Under the pieces are notes generated by a model. That model searched no databases. It had not been told where the DNA came from and saw only the letters and a program-made list of their open reading frames with translations. From assembly GCA_964421675.1 (NCBI GenBank), contig CAYQXV010000008.1, positions 21,892-85,891 on the forward strand: a DNA stretch of 64,000 bases, in the 5' to 3' direction. This document shows, piece after piece, positions 9,422 to 18,288 of the stretch (position 1 is its first letter; every line of letters begins with the position of its first letter). The stretch comes from CALLPQ01 sp964421675. GTDB taxonomy: Bacteria > Pseudomonadota > Alphaproteobacteria > Caulobacterales > Parvularculaceae. Made by a program: the position numbers and the translations under genes.

Positions 9422-10262
9422 ATCGCCAACTGTGTCTGGTCGCGACAATAAAATACATTCAATGCCCATGGTCCTTCCAAGGATCATGGGCATTGTTAAT
9501 GTAACCCCTGATTCATTTTCCGATGGCGGCGAATTTGTAAAACCTGAAGACGCAATTGCTCACGGTCTTGAGCTTATTGCGCAAGGTGCTGACATTCTTG
9601 ATATTGGCGGTGAGTCAACGCGCCCGGGCGCTGCAACAGTGAGCGTTTCCGAAGAACTAGACCGGGTCATGCCTGTCATCAGCGCGCTCGCAGCGCAAAC
9701 GCAGTGCCCCATATCCATCGATAGCCGAAAACCGGAAGTGGCCCGCGAGGCCATCAATGCGGGCGCAACAATCTGGAACGATGTTTCTGCGCTGACCTAT
9801 AGCCCCGATAGTCTTGCGGTGGCTGGCCGATTAGAGAGTGAAATTGTGCTGATGCATGCGCAAGGAACCCCGCAGACCATGCAACAAGACCCCGCCTATG
9901 GTGATGTGGTGGAGGAAGTGGTTGGCTATCTTGAGGCTCGCGCCCATGAGGCCATCCAGGCGGGAATTGCGCGCGAAAGGTTAATTCTTGATCCGGGGAT
10001 TGGGTTTGGCAAAACGCTCGATCATAATCTGGCGCTTATTCGCCATCTTGACCGCCTTTGCGATCTGGGCTTTCCGGTGCTCTTTGGGGCCTCTCGCAAG
10101 AGGTTTATCGCTGCAATTGACGAGAATGCAGGCAATGAGCGTCTGGCTGGTTCTTTGGCGGCAAATCTCGCTGCAACCCGTGCGGGCGCTGGTATTTTGC
10201 GGGTTCATGATGTGGCGCAAACCCGTCAGGCCCTGCAGGTAATGGGCGCCATCGAGGGATAA
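9399..10262 (+). CDS. folP: Dihydropteroate synthase FolP
   Basis: FolP condenses para-aminobenzoate with 6-hydroxymethyl-dihydropterin diphosphate in folate synthesis and is the sulfonamide target. The family signatures are clear: IMGIVNVTPDSFSDGG, DIGGESTRPGA, SIDSRKPEVA, NDVSAL, and LDPGIGFGKTLDHN near the C-terminal half. From 9399 it overlaps the ftsH end by 23 bases and has 287 residues. An ATG at 9462 would give a shorter start just before the first strand, so the N-terminal 21 residues are uncertain. Confidence 0.95.
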   Translation: MPNHKGRKSPTVSGRDNKIHSMPMVLPRIMGIVNVTPDSFSDGGEFVKPEDAIAHGLELIAQGADILDIGGESTRPGAATVSVSEELDRVMPVISALAAQTQCPISIDSRKPEVAREAINAGATIWNDVSALTYSPDSLAVAGRLESEIVLMHAQGTPQTMQQDPAYGDVVEEVVGYLEARAHEAIQAGIARERLILDPGIGFGKTLDHNLALIRHLDRLCDLGFPVLFGASRKRFIAAIDENAGNERLAGSLAANLAATRAGAGILRVHDVAQTRQALQVMGAIEG

Positions 10263-10298
10263 TTGCTGCGCGGGCTTTGGCACGCTATAGCTTAACCA

Positions 10299-10323
10299 AT
10301 TATCACCACAAATCAGTGATAAT
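10299..10323 (+). repeat. Inverted repeat in the glmM leader
   Basis: ATTATCAC at 10299-10306 and GTGATAAT at 10316-10323 form a perfect eight-pair stem with a nine-base loop, ending ten bases before the glmM ribosome-binding site. No T-run follows, so it is not a classic terminator. It may be a leader hairpin or a protein-binding dyad. Confidence 0.5.
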
Positions 10324-10344
10324 ATGGTTTTGAAGGAGTTGCCC

Positions 10345-11742
10345 ATGCGCGGAGATGATACGGTCAATGATCAGGTGCGAGAAAAAGCACAGGGCGATGA
10401 ACGCACTATTTTCGGAACGGACGGCGTTCGCGGCCTCGCCAATGCAGGCAATCTGACGCCAGAAGGCATGATGCGGCTGGGAAAGGCCGTGGGCCGTGTA
10501 TTTCGTACCGGCAACCACCGTCACCGCGTGGTGATAGGCAAGGACACCCGCTTGTCCGGCTATATGATTGAGCCCGCACTAACCGCTGGGTTTGCCGCAT
10601 CTGGCATGGATGTATTTTTGTTAGGACCCTTGCCAACCCCCGCCATGGCGATGTTAACGCGCTCTTTGCGCGCTGATCTTGGGGTGATGATTTCAGCCTC
10701 TCACAATCCGTACCATGATAATGGAGTTAAGTTTTTTGGACCGAACGGGTTCAAATTATCTGATGAAACTGAATTGCATATTGAAAAACTCATGCAGGAA
10801 AATCCTGATAGCGGTCTTGCCGATGCCGCAGCGCTCGGGAGAGTGCAGCGTATTGATGATGCGGGCGCGCGATATATTGAGTTTGCCAAAAATACCTTTC
10901 CAAGATCCATGTCGCTTGAGGGATTGCGGGTTGTCATCGATTGCGCAAATGGCGCGGGCTACAAAGTTGCGCCAACGGTGCTTTGGGAGCTTGGTGCAGA
11001 TGTTAAGACGCTTGGCGTTGAGCCCAATGGTTTTAATATAAACCGCCAATGTGGATCGACATCCACGAAAGCCATGCAAGAAGCGGTGTTGGAATATCGC
11101 GCCGATATTGGCGTTGCGCTAGACGGCGATGCGGACCGGGTCATTATTAGTGATGAAAAGGGCCGGATTGTTGATGGCGACCAAATTATTGCACTGATCG
11201 CGCGCAATTGGGCAAAGGAAGGCCGGCTCAAAGGCGGCGGCGTTGTTTCAACGGTTATGGCCAATCTTGGCCTTGAAAAAATGCTTGAAGGCGAAGGCCT
11301 CACCCTTGAGCGCACCAAGGTGGGCGATCGCTATGTTGTGGAGGCGATGCGCCAACGCGGCATTAATGTTGGCGGCGAACCATCCGGACACGTTATTTTA
11401 AGCGACTATGCAACGACAGGCGATGGGCTTGTCACTGCCTTACAGGTATTGGCCGCAGTTGTTTCAAAAGGCATGAAAGTGTCTGAAGCGTGCGATAATT
11501 TCACGCCGTTTCCCCAAATCATGCAAAATGTTCGCTATACGGGCGGCGATCCCTTATCCGCTGCGGCGGTTAAGCAAGCCATTGCTGAGGCAGAGGTCAG
11601 TCTTGATAAAACTGGACGCCTTGTCATTCGTAAATCGGGCACAGAACCGCTGATACGCGTCATGGCGGAGGGCGAGGATGATGCGCTGGTGCGCAAATGC
11701 GTCGCCGATATTAGCGCGGCAGTGGCAAGCGCTGCTGGATAA
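10345..11742 (+). CDS. glmM: Phosphoglucosamine mutase GlmM
   Basis: GlmM interconverts glucosamine-6-phosphate and glucosamine-1-phosphate on the way to UDP-GlcNAc, the precursor of peptidoglycan and lipid A. The N-terminal pattern TIFGTDGVRGLAN, the phosphoserine loop MISASHNPYHDNG and the metal-binding loop ALDGDADRVI are all present. The C-terminal phosphate-binding loop reads IRKSGTEPLIRVM. ATG 10345 is chosen because AAGGAG at 10333-10338 precedes it; an in-frame ATG at 10324 lacks such a site. The protein has 465 residues, which is slightly long at the N-terminus. Confidence 0.96.
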   Translation: MRGDDTVNDQVREKAQGDERTIFGTDGVRGLANAGNLTPEGMMRLGKAVGRVFRTGNHRHRVVIGKDTRLSGYMIEPALTAGFAASGMDVFLLGPLPTPAMAMLTRSLRADLGVMISASHNPYHDNGVKFFGPNGFKLSDETELHIEKLMQENPDSGLADAAALGRVQRIDDAGARYIEFAKNTFPRSMSLEGLRVVIDCANGAGYKVAPTVLWELGADVKTLGVEPNGFNINRQCGSTSTKAMQEAVLEYRADIGVALDGDADRVIISDEKGRIVDGDQIIALIARNWAKEGRLKGGGVVSTVMANLGLEKMLEGEGLTLERTKVGDRYVVEAMRQRGINVGGEPSGHVILSDYATTGDGLVTALQVLAAVVSKGMKVSEACDNFTPFPQIMQNVRYTGGDPLSAAAVKQAIAEAEVSLDKTGRLVIRKSGTEPLIRVMAEGEDDALVRKCVADISAAVASAAG

Positions 11743-11747
11743 AATCC

Positions 11748-12569
11748 ATGATACCGCGTGTAATGATCATTGCCGGCTCTGACCCATCCGGGGGCGCGGG
11801 TATTCAAGCTGATATTAAAACCGTCACCGTCCTTGGTGGTTATGCGATGACAGCCATAACGGCGATCACGGTTCAAAATACGTGCGGCGTACAAGATGTC
11901 ATGTCCCTTCCAGATCGCATCGTTCACGATCAAATCAAATTGGTGCTCAATGATGTGGGGTGCGACGCCATCAAAGTGGGTATGATCGGCAGTGTTGATA
12001 CTGGCCAGGCAATTTTAAATGCGCTGGCGCAAGCCGGTTGGAATTGTGATGAAAATTCCAAAACCCCGTGCCCGCCAATGATTGTTGATCCGGTTCTTGC
12101 AGCGACAAGCGGTGACAGTCTTGCCCAAGAAGGCGTGCGCGAATTTCTTAAAACGGCCTTGCTCCCGAAAACATATCTTGTGACCCCAAACATTCCAGAA
12201 GCGCAAATGCTGACCAATAGATCAATTGAGTGCGTTGATGATCAAATTGCTGCAGCCCATGATTTAATTGCCATGGGGGCCAGGTGCGCTCTCGTAAAAG
12301 GCGGCCATGCGAGCGGCGACCAGATTACCGATGTTTTGGTGACGCAAGGCACGGTCCATAAATTTACAAACCAACGGCTGGATACGACATCAACCCATGG
12401 TACGGGATGCACGCTTGCCTCAGCCATCACCACTGGGCTTGCGTCCGGCATGGCTGTGCAAGGTGCAACGCAAAACGCCATTGACTATGTGCGCGGTGCA
12501 ATAAAAGCGGCACCCGGTTTTGGCAAAGGCAATGGTCCTCTTGATCATGGGTACCGTTTGCGTCAATAA
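11748..12569 (+). CDS. thiD: Hydroxymethylpyrimidine/phosphomethylpyrimidine kinase ThiD
   Basis: ThiD phosphorylates HMP and HMP-phosphate in the pyrimidine branch of thiamine synthesis. The 273-residue ribokinase-fold protein has the N-terminal signature IIAGSDPSGGAGIQADIKT, the pattern VDPVLAATSGDSL, and the C-terminal anion-hole motif STHGTGCTLASAI. It starts only five bases after the glmM stop, so it is probably co-transcribed with glmM. The thiC gene that supplies its substrate is more than 40 kb away in this window, behind a TPP riboswitch that thiD lacks. Confidence 0.95.
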   Translation: MIPRVMIIAGSDPSGGAGIQADIKTVTVLGGYAMTAITAITVQNTCGVQDVMSLPDRIVHDQIKLVLNDVGCDAIKVGMIGSVDTGQAILNALAQAGWNCDENSKTPCPPMIVDPVLAATSGDSLAQEGVREFLKTALLPKTYLVTPNIPEAQMLTNRSIECVDDQIAAAHDLIAMGARCALVKGGHASGDQITDVLVTQGTVHKFTNQRLDTTSTHGTGCTLASAITTGLASGMAVQGATQNAIDYVRGAIKAAPGFGKGNGPLDHGYRLRQ

Positions 12570-12600
12570 TCTCTAATATTTCTATACGGAGTTTTTGAGC

Positions 12601-13491
12601 ATGGCCGGTCGTTATTTCGAAACATTCGATGTGTTTACCGAAACTGTTTTTGCGGGCAATCCGCTTGCTGTTGTGTTCGACGGGCAGGACCTGACGACGG
12701 ATCAGATGCAAACGATAACCCGCGAGTTTAATCTATCCGAGACTACCTTTATTTTACCGCCAGAAAATCCTGAACATACAGCGCGTGTGCGTATTTTTAC
12801 CCTGGGTTATGAAATGCCATTTGCCGGTCATCCAACGGTGGGTACTGCAATTGCTATTGCTAAACAACGGGGTCTGACGGGCAGTCTAACGCTTGAGCTA
12901 AATGCGGGCCTGTTTGTTGTTGATGTCGATGCTTCGGGGTCAGCAATGTTTGCGCGTTTTTCCTCGCCCAATATGCCTGGCGAGATTGGGCCTGCGCCCT
13001 CTAGCGATGCCCTTGCGCGCGCGCTTGGTTTGTCTGTGGATGATATTAGCGATGGGGCCCATCGCCCGCGCCTGTGTGGAAGCGGCGGGGTGAATTATGT
13101 TTATGTTCATTCCTCCCTGGAGCGTGTCAGTGCGGCGCAGTTAAACCATGGTGCCTTTGTCGATTTAGACCTCGATAATACGGTTGGTGTATATTTATAT
13201 GCCCATGGCGGTGTTCATGACTCAACGCACTGGCATGCGCGGATGTTTGCCCCGACGGCTGGGATTCCAGAAGATCCTGCAACCGGGTCAGCAGCGGCCG
13301 GCTTTCCCGCACAATTATTGTTGGCCGGTGAGGTTCACTCTCCATCCCATCAATGGCGCGTGGAGCAGGGATATGAAATGGGGCGGCCCAGCGAAATAGA
13401 CCTTCGCATCGCGCAAAAAGAGGGCGTGATTACGAGCGTTGAAATTGGCGGCTTTGCCGTTCCCGTAATGCAAGGCGAGCTTAACCACTAA
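12601..13491 (+). CDS. PhzF-family isomerase/epimerase-like protein
   Basis: This is a 296-residue member of the PhzF/diaminopimelate-epimerase-fold family; most members have no assigned substrate. The signatures are FTETVFAGNPLAVV, the catalytic-Glu segment FNLSETTFILPP and the FAGHPTVGTA loop. The C-terminal half has MFAPTAGIPEDPATGSAA. ATG 12601 has ACGGAG about nine bases upstream and is preferred over an in-frame TTG at 12595. The stop overlaps the stop of the convergent EamA gene by four bases. No phenazine genes are nearby, so a role in phenazine synthesis is not implied. Confidence 0.9.
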   Translation: MAGRYFETFDVFTETVFAGNPLAVVFDGQDLTTDQMQTITREFNLSETTFILPPENPEHTARVRIFTLGYEMPFAGHPTVGTAIAIAKQRGLTGSLTLELNAGLFVVDVDASGSAMFARFSSPNMPGEIGPAPSSDALARALGLSVDDISDGAHRPRLCGSGGVNYVYVHSSLERVSAAQLNHGAFVDLDLDNTVGVYLYAHGGVHDSTHWHARMFAPTAGIPEDPATGSAAAGFPAQLLLAGEVHSPSHQWRVEQGYEMGRPSEIDLRIAQKEGVITSVEIGGFAVPVMQGELNH

Positions 13492-14432
13492 GATGGTTTG
13501 GAATTTGCGTTTCCAGATTGGCTAATCCCTAAACCGGCAATCACGATGGCTAGTGCGATAAACGCATTCAGGCCAAGCTGTTCATTGAAAAGATAGGCGC
13601 CTAAAATGATGGCCCAAATGGGCGTCAGATAGTTTGAGAACGACATAAAGCCTGCGCCGCATCGTTGAATCAAATAGATGATCAAAAAGGCGTTGATCCC
13701 CGTTGGGAATATGCCCAATCCAATGGTGTTGAGGATACCCGCTAGCGTCCAGCTTTCGCGCTGCCAGTCGATGAACAATAGAGCCGGTGTTGCGCTAATT
13801 GCTGCTGCAATCAGGGCCCCTGCGGAAAAAACGCGAGGCCGAATGAACGGCGCGCGCCGGGCGAGAACCGCTGACATTGCATAAAACAGGGTCGCCGCGA
13901 CCAATCCAATTTGCGCCCATAACGCTTTATTGTTTGCAGCTCCCGCCTCTCCCGCTTGAAGTGCCGGGAACATCAAGATGATGACACCGAGGAAACCAAC
14001 GCCAAACCCTGCAAGTCGTCTTCCTGTTAGCGGTTCACCCGCGAATAATGCGGCAAGGGCCAGCGTCCAAATCGGCATTAGAGCCATATAAATACCGGCA
14101 AGCCCGCTTGGCACATATTGCTGGGCCCAGGGGTAGAGAAAAAAGGGAACCGTCGTGCCAACAATGCCCACACCGATCATTGCCTGCCATTCCGGGGTGG
14201 GCATCAATCCCTTTCCGGGCGTTAGAAATGGCGGAAGCCGCCGACCGGTGCCATAGGCAAGCGCCGTCATCAATATTGCGCCAACCCAGATGCGCCCAAC
14301 CGCAATAATCGCAGGGGGAACGCTTGCAACCGCGCCTTTAATCATGGAAAAAGAAGAGCCGCCAATGAGAATAATCAGTGTAAGTAGTAGCCAATCGAGC
14401 TTTTGGGGCTGCGCTTGCGGCGTTTGTGTCAT
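13488..14432 (-). CDS. EamA/DMT-superfamily transporter
   Basis: This is a 314-residue inner-membrane protein of the drug/metabolite transporter superfamily, with about ten predicted helices in two five-helix EamA repeats. The first repeat covers about residues 12-155, with the characteristic FFLYPWAQQYVPSGLAGIYM. The second covers about 170-300, with FMSFSNYLTPIWAIILGAYL. The substrate cannot be deduced; relatives export amino acids or other metabolites. It converges with the PhzF gene (four-base stop overlap) and diverges from the DUF3445 gene across about 130 bases. Confidence 0.9.
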   Translation of the reverse strand: MTQTPQAQPQKLDWLLLTLIILIGGSSFSMIKGAVASVPPAIIAVGRIWVGAILMTALAYGTGRRLPPFLTPGKGLMPTPEWQAMIGVGIVGTTVPFFLYPWAQQYVPSGLAGIYMALMPIWTLALAALFAGEPLTGRRLAGFGVGFLGVIILMFPALQAGEAGAANNKALWAQIGLVAATLFYAMSAVLARRAPFIRPRVFSAGALIAAAISATPALLFIDWQRESWTLAGILNTIGLGIFPTGINAFLIIYLIQRCGAGFMSFSNYLTPIWAIILGAYLFNEQLGLNAFIALAIVIAGLGISQSGNANSKPS

Positions 14433-14561
14433 GGTGTGCTCTTGGCTATGCCGGAAGGGGGCGGGTGTATGCCCTATGCGTGTAGGCGTAAATCACGTAT
14501 GCGAAAAGCTTTTTCGGCAATCGGTTTGTGATTATTAAAGTCTCGTGCAAAAACATCACTT

Positions 14562-15359
14562 ATGGATGATCCAATTCTGCATCAATCATTGCCGCTCAAA
14601 CCATGGATGGCACCTAATCCGGAGCGTTTGCCGGGCCTGTCGCCAATTCCGCTGGCCGAGTGGCTGGTTCGCGATGAGTGCTTTGGCGCGCAAATGGCAT
14701 TGCGCGATCACCTTGTTTGCGATCAGCGCTCTAACGTTCTCAGTGTGCCGAAAGGTGTAAGCCGCGCGTCACATGAATTATTGGCGATGGTGCGCAGCGC
14801 TGTTGGCATCCCCGATGGTGCAAAAAACTGGCAGCGCGCTGATGGCGTCAGTGTAGATCTGCACGATGATGAACATCCATTGGTGACGGCAGGGCGACTT
14901 GTTCAGGAAGATTTTGCGATACTCGACCAGCAGGGCGACGATTGGCATCTTGCAGAAGGGCTAATTTGTTTTCCATCAAGTTGGACCGTAGCGCAAAAAA
15001 CCGGCCGACCGCTTTTTGACGTGCATAAGCCTGTTTCCACCTATACCGAAAACATCAGCACTCGAATTAATAGGATTTTATCAAACCTTCAAAATGATAT
15101 GGTTTTAATGCGGGCGAACTTCCTGATTTATACCGACCCTTCTTTGCACCAGCCCCGCCTTGAAGGGGTCGAAAAGCCTATCGATCCTCATGTTCCTCGT
15201 TTTGTGCGCGTGGAGCGCCAGACATTGAGGCGGTTGCCGGAGAGCCAGGCGGCTGTATTTACCATTCACACCTATCAAGTGGGCGCATCGCAATTGCCCG
15301 GAGCAGAGTTTGACAGGCTTGCCGAGCTTCGCCCGCACTTGGTGGAAAATGCTAATTAG
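14562..15359 (+). CDS. DUF3445 / heme-dependent oxidative N-demethylase-like protein
   Basis: This 265-residue protein belongs to DUF3445, whose characterised member is the alpha subunit of a heme-dependent oxidative N-demethylase. Family-like segments include the N-terminal FxPxxPxxxxPGLxPI pattern (KPWMAPNPERLPGLSPIPL), the central CFPSSWTVAQKTGRPL and IHKPV-like DVHKPVSTY, and RVERQTLRRLPES near the end. No signal peptide or membrane segment is seen, so it should be cytoplasmic. No partner subunits (ferredoxin or flavin reductase) are encoded next to it, so the electron donor and substrate are unknown. Confidence 0.8.
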   Translation: MDDPILHQSLPLKPWMAPNPERLPGLSPIPLAEWLVRDECFGAQMALRDHLVCDQRSNVLSVPKGVSRASHELLAMVRSAVGIPDGAKNWQRADGVSVDLHDDEHPLVTAGRLVQEDFAILDQQGDDWHLAEGLICFPSSWTVAQKTGRPLFDVHKPVSTYTENISTRINRILSNLQNDMVLMRANFLIYTDPSLHQPRLEGVEKPIDPHVPRFVRVERQTLRRLPESQAAVFTIHTYQVGASQLPGAEFDRLAELRPHLVENAN

Positions 15360-15420
15360 TCACTTTTGTTGCGCTGCAATAATTTTCTTGACCGCGATAA
15401 GAATTTCCTAAACAAGGGCT

Positions 15421-15475
15421 GTGGGCCACGCCTCCCCGACGAGGTGCGCCTATCTGTAAGGATAGGAGGACATAT
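15421..15475 (+). promoter_or_regulatory. Structured serC leader, candidate serC RNA motif
   Basis: Two adjacent hairpins directly precede serC. Hairpin 1 pairs 15429-15434 with 15441-15446 (GC-rich, six-base loop) and may extend by one outer pair past an A-C mismatch. Hairpin 2 pairs CCTATCT at 15449-15455 with GGATAGG at 15460-15466 under a GTAA (GNRA) tetraloop. The ribosome-binding site AGGAGGA at 15464-15470 overlaps the 3' arm of hairpin 2, so folding would hide part of it. A conserved serC leader motif is known from Alphaproteobacteria; assigning this leader to it is an inference from position and shape. Confidence 0.65.
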
Positions 15476-16663
15476 ATGTCTCTTACAAAACCGGCACAGG
15501 TACCGGTGACAAAGCCTGTGACTAAACCCGCTCGCCCCCAGTTTTCTTCTGGGCCATGTGCGAAGCGTCCTGGATGGGACGCGGCCACCCTTTCGGCTTC
15601 AGCGCTTGGGCGTTCTCACCGTGCGAAAATTGGCAAATCACGCCTCGCAGAGGTGATTGCGAAAACGCGCTCAATTCTCAATATCCCTGATGAGTACCGC
15701 ATTGGTATTGTGCCAGCGTCTGACACCGGCGCTGTGGAAATGGCGATGTGGTCGCTTCTCGGTCAGCGCCCGGTGGATATTTTAGCCTGGGAAAGTTTTG
15801 GCCAGGGTTGGGTAAGCGATGCGGTAAAGCAATTGAAAATTGAGCCGCATGTTTACACCGCTGAATATGGTGAGATTGCCGATCTATCAAAAGTGAATCC
15901 GGATCACGATCTTGTCTTCACATGGAATGGCACAACATCTGGCGTACGGGTTCCCAATGCAGATTTTATTAGCGATCAACGCAAGGGCCTGACGATTTGC
16001 GATGCAACCTCGGCGGTTTTTGCGCAGGATGTTGAGTGGCCAAAGCTCGATGTGGTGACATGGTCGTGGCAAAAAGTGCTGGGCGGTGAAGCTGCCCATG
16101 GAATGCTGGTTTTATCGCCGAGAGCTGTTGAGCGATTGGAATCCTATTCACCGCCTTGGCCACTGCCAAAGATTTTTCGCTTAACCAAAGGCGGGAAATT
16201 GATTGAAGGTATCTTCAAAGGCGAAACCATCAACACGCCATCAATGTTGTGTGTTGAAGATGCAATTGACGCGTTGACATGGGGTGAAAGCCTTGGCGGG
16301 CAATCTGGTATGCAAGCGCGAGCCAATAAGAATTTGGCAACGGTAAGCGAATGGGTTGCATCATCCGGTTGGGCAAAGTTTCTGTGTACAGATGAGCGTT
16401 TGCGTTCCAACACGTCTGTCTGCCTGAAAATTGTAGACCCAACTTTCACAGCGCTTGATGATGACAAGCAGCGCGCCTTTATTAAAGCAATGACCGCAAC
16501 GCTTGAGTCCGAAGAGGCAGCCTTCGATATTGGTGGCTACCGCGATGCGCCGCCCGGCTTGCGGATTTGGTGCGGTGCAACCGTCGACTCTGAAGATGTT
16601 GCATTGCTGTTGCCGTGGCTGGATTGGGCATTTGCCGCAACTCTTGCTGACTACCAATCTTAA
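15476..16663 (+). CDS. serC: Phosphoserine aminotransferase SerC
   Basis: SerC is the PLP enzyme that converts 3-phosphohydroxypyruvate and glutamate to phosphoserine in serine synthesis. The 395-residue protein is of the subgroup with an N-terminal Lys/Pro/Thr-rich extension followed by FSSGPCAKRPGW. Other marks are the phosphate-binding segment VPASDTGAVEMAMW and the PLP lysine in TWSWQKVLGGEAAHG. It is followed 29 bases later by serA, the enzyme for the preceding step, so the two form a serine operon. The leader may control its translation. Confidence 0.96.
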   Translation: MSLTKPAQVPVTKPVTKPARPQFSSGPCAKRPGWDAATLSASALGRSHRAKIGKSRLAEVIAKTRSILNIPDEYRIGIVPASDTGAVEMAMWSLLGQRPVDILAWESFGQGWVSDAVKQLKIEPHVYTAEYGEIADLSKVNPDHDLVFTWNGTTSGVRVPNADFISDQRKGLTICDATSAVFAQDVEWPKLDVVTWSWQKVLGGEAAHGMLVLSPRAVERLESYSPPWPLPKIFRLTKGGKLIEGIFKGETINTPSMLCVEDAIDALTWGESLGGQSGMQARANKNLATVSEWVASSGWAKFLCTDERLRSNTSVCLKIVDPTFTALDDDKQRAFIKAMTATLESEEAAFDIGGYRDAPPGLRIWCGATVDSEDVALLLPWLDWAFAATLADYQS

Positions 16664-16692
16664 ATTCTTAAACTATTGATGGAGGGCCCAGC

Positions 16693-18288
16693 ATGGCCAC
16701 CGAACAAAAACCCCTCGTTCTCGTTTCCGATGCGTTGAGCGAAACCGCAATTGAAATTTTTAAAGAGCGCGGCGTTGATGTCGATTTTCAACCCAAACTC
16801 GGCAAAGACCCTGCAAAACTATTGGAAATTATTGGCAAATATGACGGCCTTGCCGTGCGTTCTGCCACCAAGGCAACACAAGAGGTGATTGCCGCCGCGT
16901 CAAACCTAAAAGTCATTGGGCGCGCGGGAATTGGTGTTGATAATATCGACATTAGTGCCGCGACCGCTAAAGGCGTTGTGGTATTAAACACGCCTTATGG
17001 GAATGCGATTACAACCGCCGAACATGCGATTGCAATGATGTTTTCATTGGCGCGGAAAATTCCCCAAGCGAGCGCTTCCACCCATGAGGGCAAATGGGAA
17101 AAATCCAAATTTATGGGTTCCGAGCTATTTGGCAAATCACTGGGAATCATCGGATGCGGTAATATTGGCTCAATCGTTGCGGACCGGGCTTTGGGACTAA
17201 AGCTGCGCGTGATTGCTTTTGATCCTTTCCTATCCGAGGCCCGCGCCGTGGAGTTGGGCGTTGAAAAGGTTGAGTTAGACGCACTTTTAAAACGCGCCGA
17301 TATTATTTCTCTGCACACGCCATTGCATGATCAAACCCGAAATATTCTGGGTCCGGTGAATATGGCGAAAATGAAAAAGGGTGTGCATATTATCAATTGT
17401 GCCCGCGGGGGATTGGTCGATGAGGCGGCGTTAAAAGATGCATTAGATAGCGGCCAGGTCGGTGCAGCCGCTCTGGATGTGTTTGAAACTGAGCCTGCAA
17501 CAGATCATCCTTTGTTTGGATATGAAAATGTCGTGTTAACGCCCCACCTTGGCGCGTCGACCCGCGAGGCGCAGGAAAATGTTGCCATTCAAGTCGCAGA
17601 ACAAATGTCTGATTTTCTGGTGCGCGGCGCAGTCACCAATGCGATCAACATGCCATCGGTCTCCGCAGATGAAGCCCCGCGACTAAAGCCGTTCATCAGA
17701 CTAGCTGAGCAATTGGGACTTTTCGCCGGGCAGCTTACAGAAAGCAGCATTAAAGGGATTGAGGTTGTCTATGCGGGCAGTGTCGCAAAACTCAATACCA
17801 AACCACTTACCGCCGCGGCCGTTGCTGGTGTGCTCAAGCCGATGCTTGTTGACGTGAATATCGTCAATGCACCGAGCCTTGCCAAGGAACGCGGTGTTGC
17901 AATCGCAGAAACCTATCGCGATGATGTCGAAAACTTCGAAAGCCTAATTCGCCTGCGCATTATTACAGAACGCCAGCAGCGGTCTGTATCTGGGGCGTTA
18001 TTTGGTGCCGAACCTAGAGTGACAGAGATAAAAGGTGTTGCGATGGATGCGCCTTTTGCCTCGAATATGCTTTATGTCACCAATGAAGATCGGCCAGGTT
18101 TTATTGGTGCATTAGGGCAAGCTCTGGGCGATGCCGGGGTAAACATTGCAACGTTTAATCTTGGCCGCGCGCGTGTTGATGCCGAAGCGATTGCACTCAT
18201 CGCGGTCGATGATCAGGTTGATGAAGAGACCTTGGAAAAGGTCCGAGGTCTGTCACACGTAACGCAGGTTAAATCCCTTCAGTTTTAG
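16693..18288 (+). CDS. serA: D-3-phosphoglycerate dehydrogenase SerA
   Basis: SerA catalyses the first committed step of serine synthesis, the NAD-dependent oxidation of 3-phosphoglycerate. The 531-residue form has the N-terminal substrate/NAD domains with VIGRAGIGVDNID, the Rossmann motif LGIIGCGNIGSIVADRA and the active-site segments NCARGGLVDEAAL and LTPHLGASTREAQ. An intervening ASB domain (about 320-450) and a C-terminal ACT domain (about 455-531, NEDRPGFIGALGQALGDAGV) follow, so serine feedback is possible. GGAGG precedes the ATG. The stop overlaps the end of the convergent M56 gene by four bases. Confidence 0.97.
   Translation: MATEQKPLVLVSDALSETAIEIFKERGVDVDFQPKLGKDPAKLLEIIGKYDGLAVRSATKATQEVIAAASNLKVIGRAGIGVDNIDISAATAKGVVVLNTPYGNAITTAEHAIAMMFSLARKIPQASASTHEGKWEKSKFMGSELFGKSLGIIGCGNIGSIVADRALGLKLRVIAFDPFLSEARAVELGVEKVELDALLKRADIISLHTPLHDQTRNILGPVNMAKMKKGVHIINCARGGLVDEAALKDALDSGQVGAAALDVFETEPATDHPLFGYENVVLTPHLGASTREAQENVAIQVAEQMSDFLVRGAVTNAINMPSVSADEAPRLKPFIRLAEQLGLFAGQLTESSIKGIEVVYAGSVAKLNTKPLTAAAVAGVLKPMLVDVNIVNAPSLAKERGVAIAETYRDDVENFESLIRLRIITERQQRSVSGALFGAEPRVTEIKGVAMDAPFASNMLYVTNEDRPGFIGALGQALGDAGVNIATFNLGRARVDAEAIALIAVDDQVDEETLEKVRGLSHVTQVKSLQF

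Noticed and set aside
12601..13491. Phenazine biosynthesis cluster
   Set aside because: Only a PhzF-family gene is present; no other phenazine gene is near, and most PhzF homologues have other roles.
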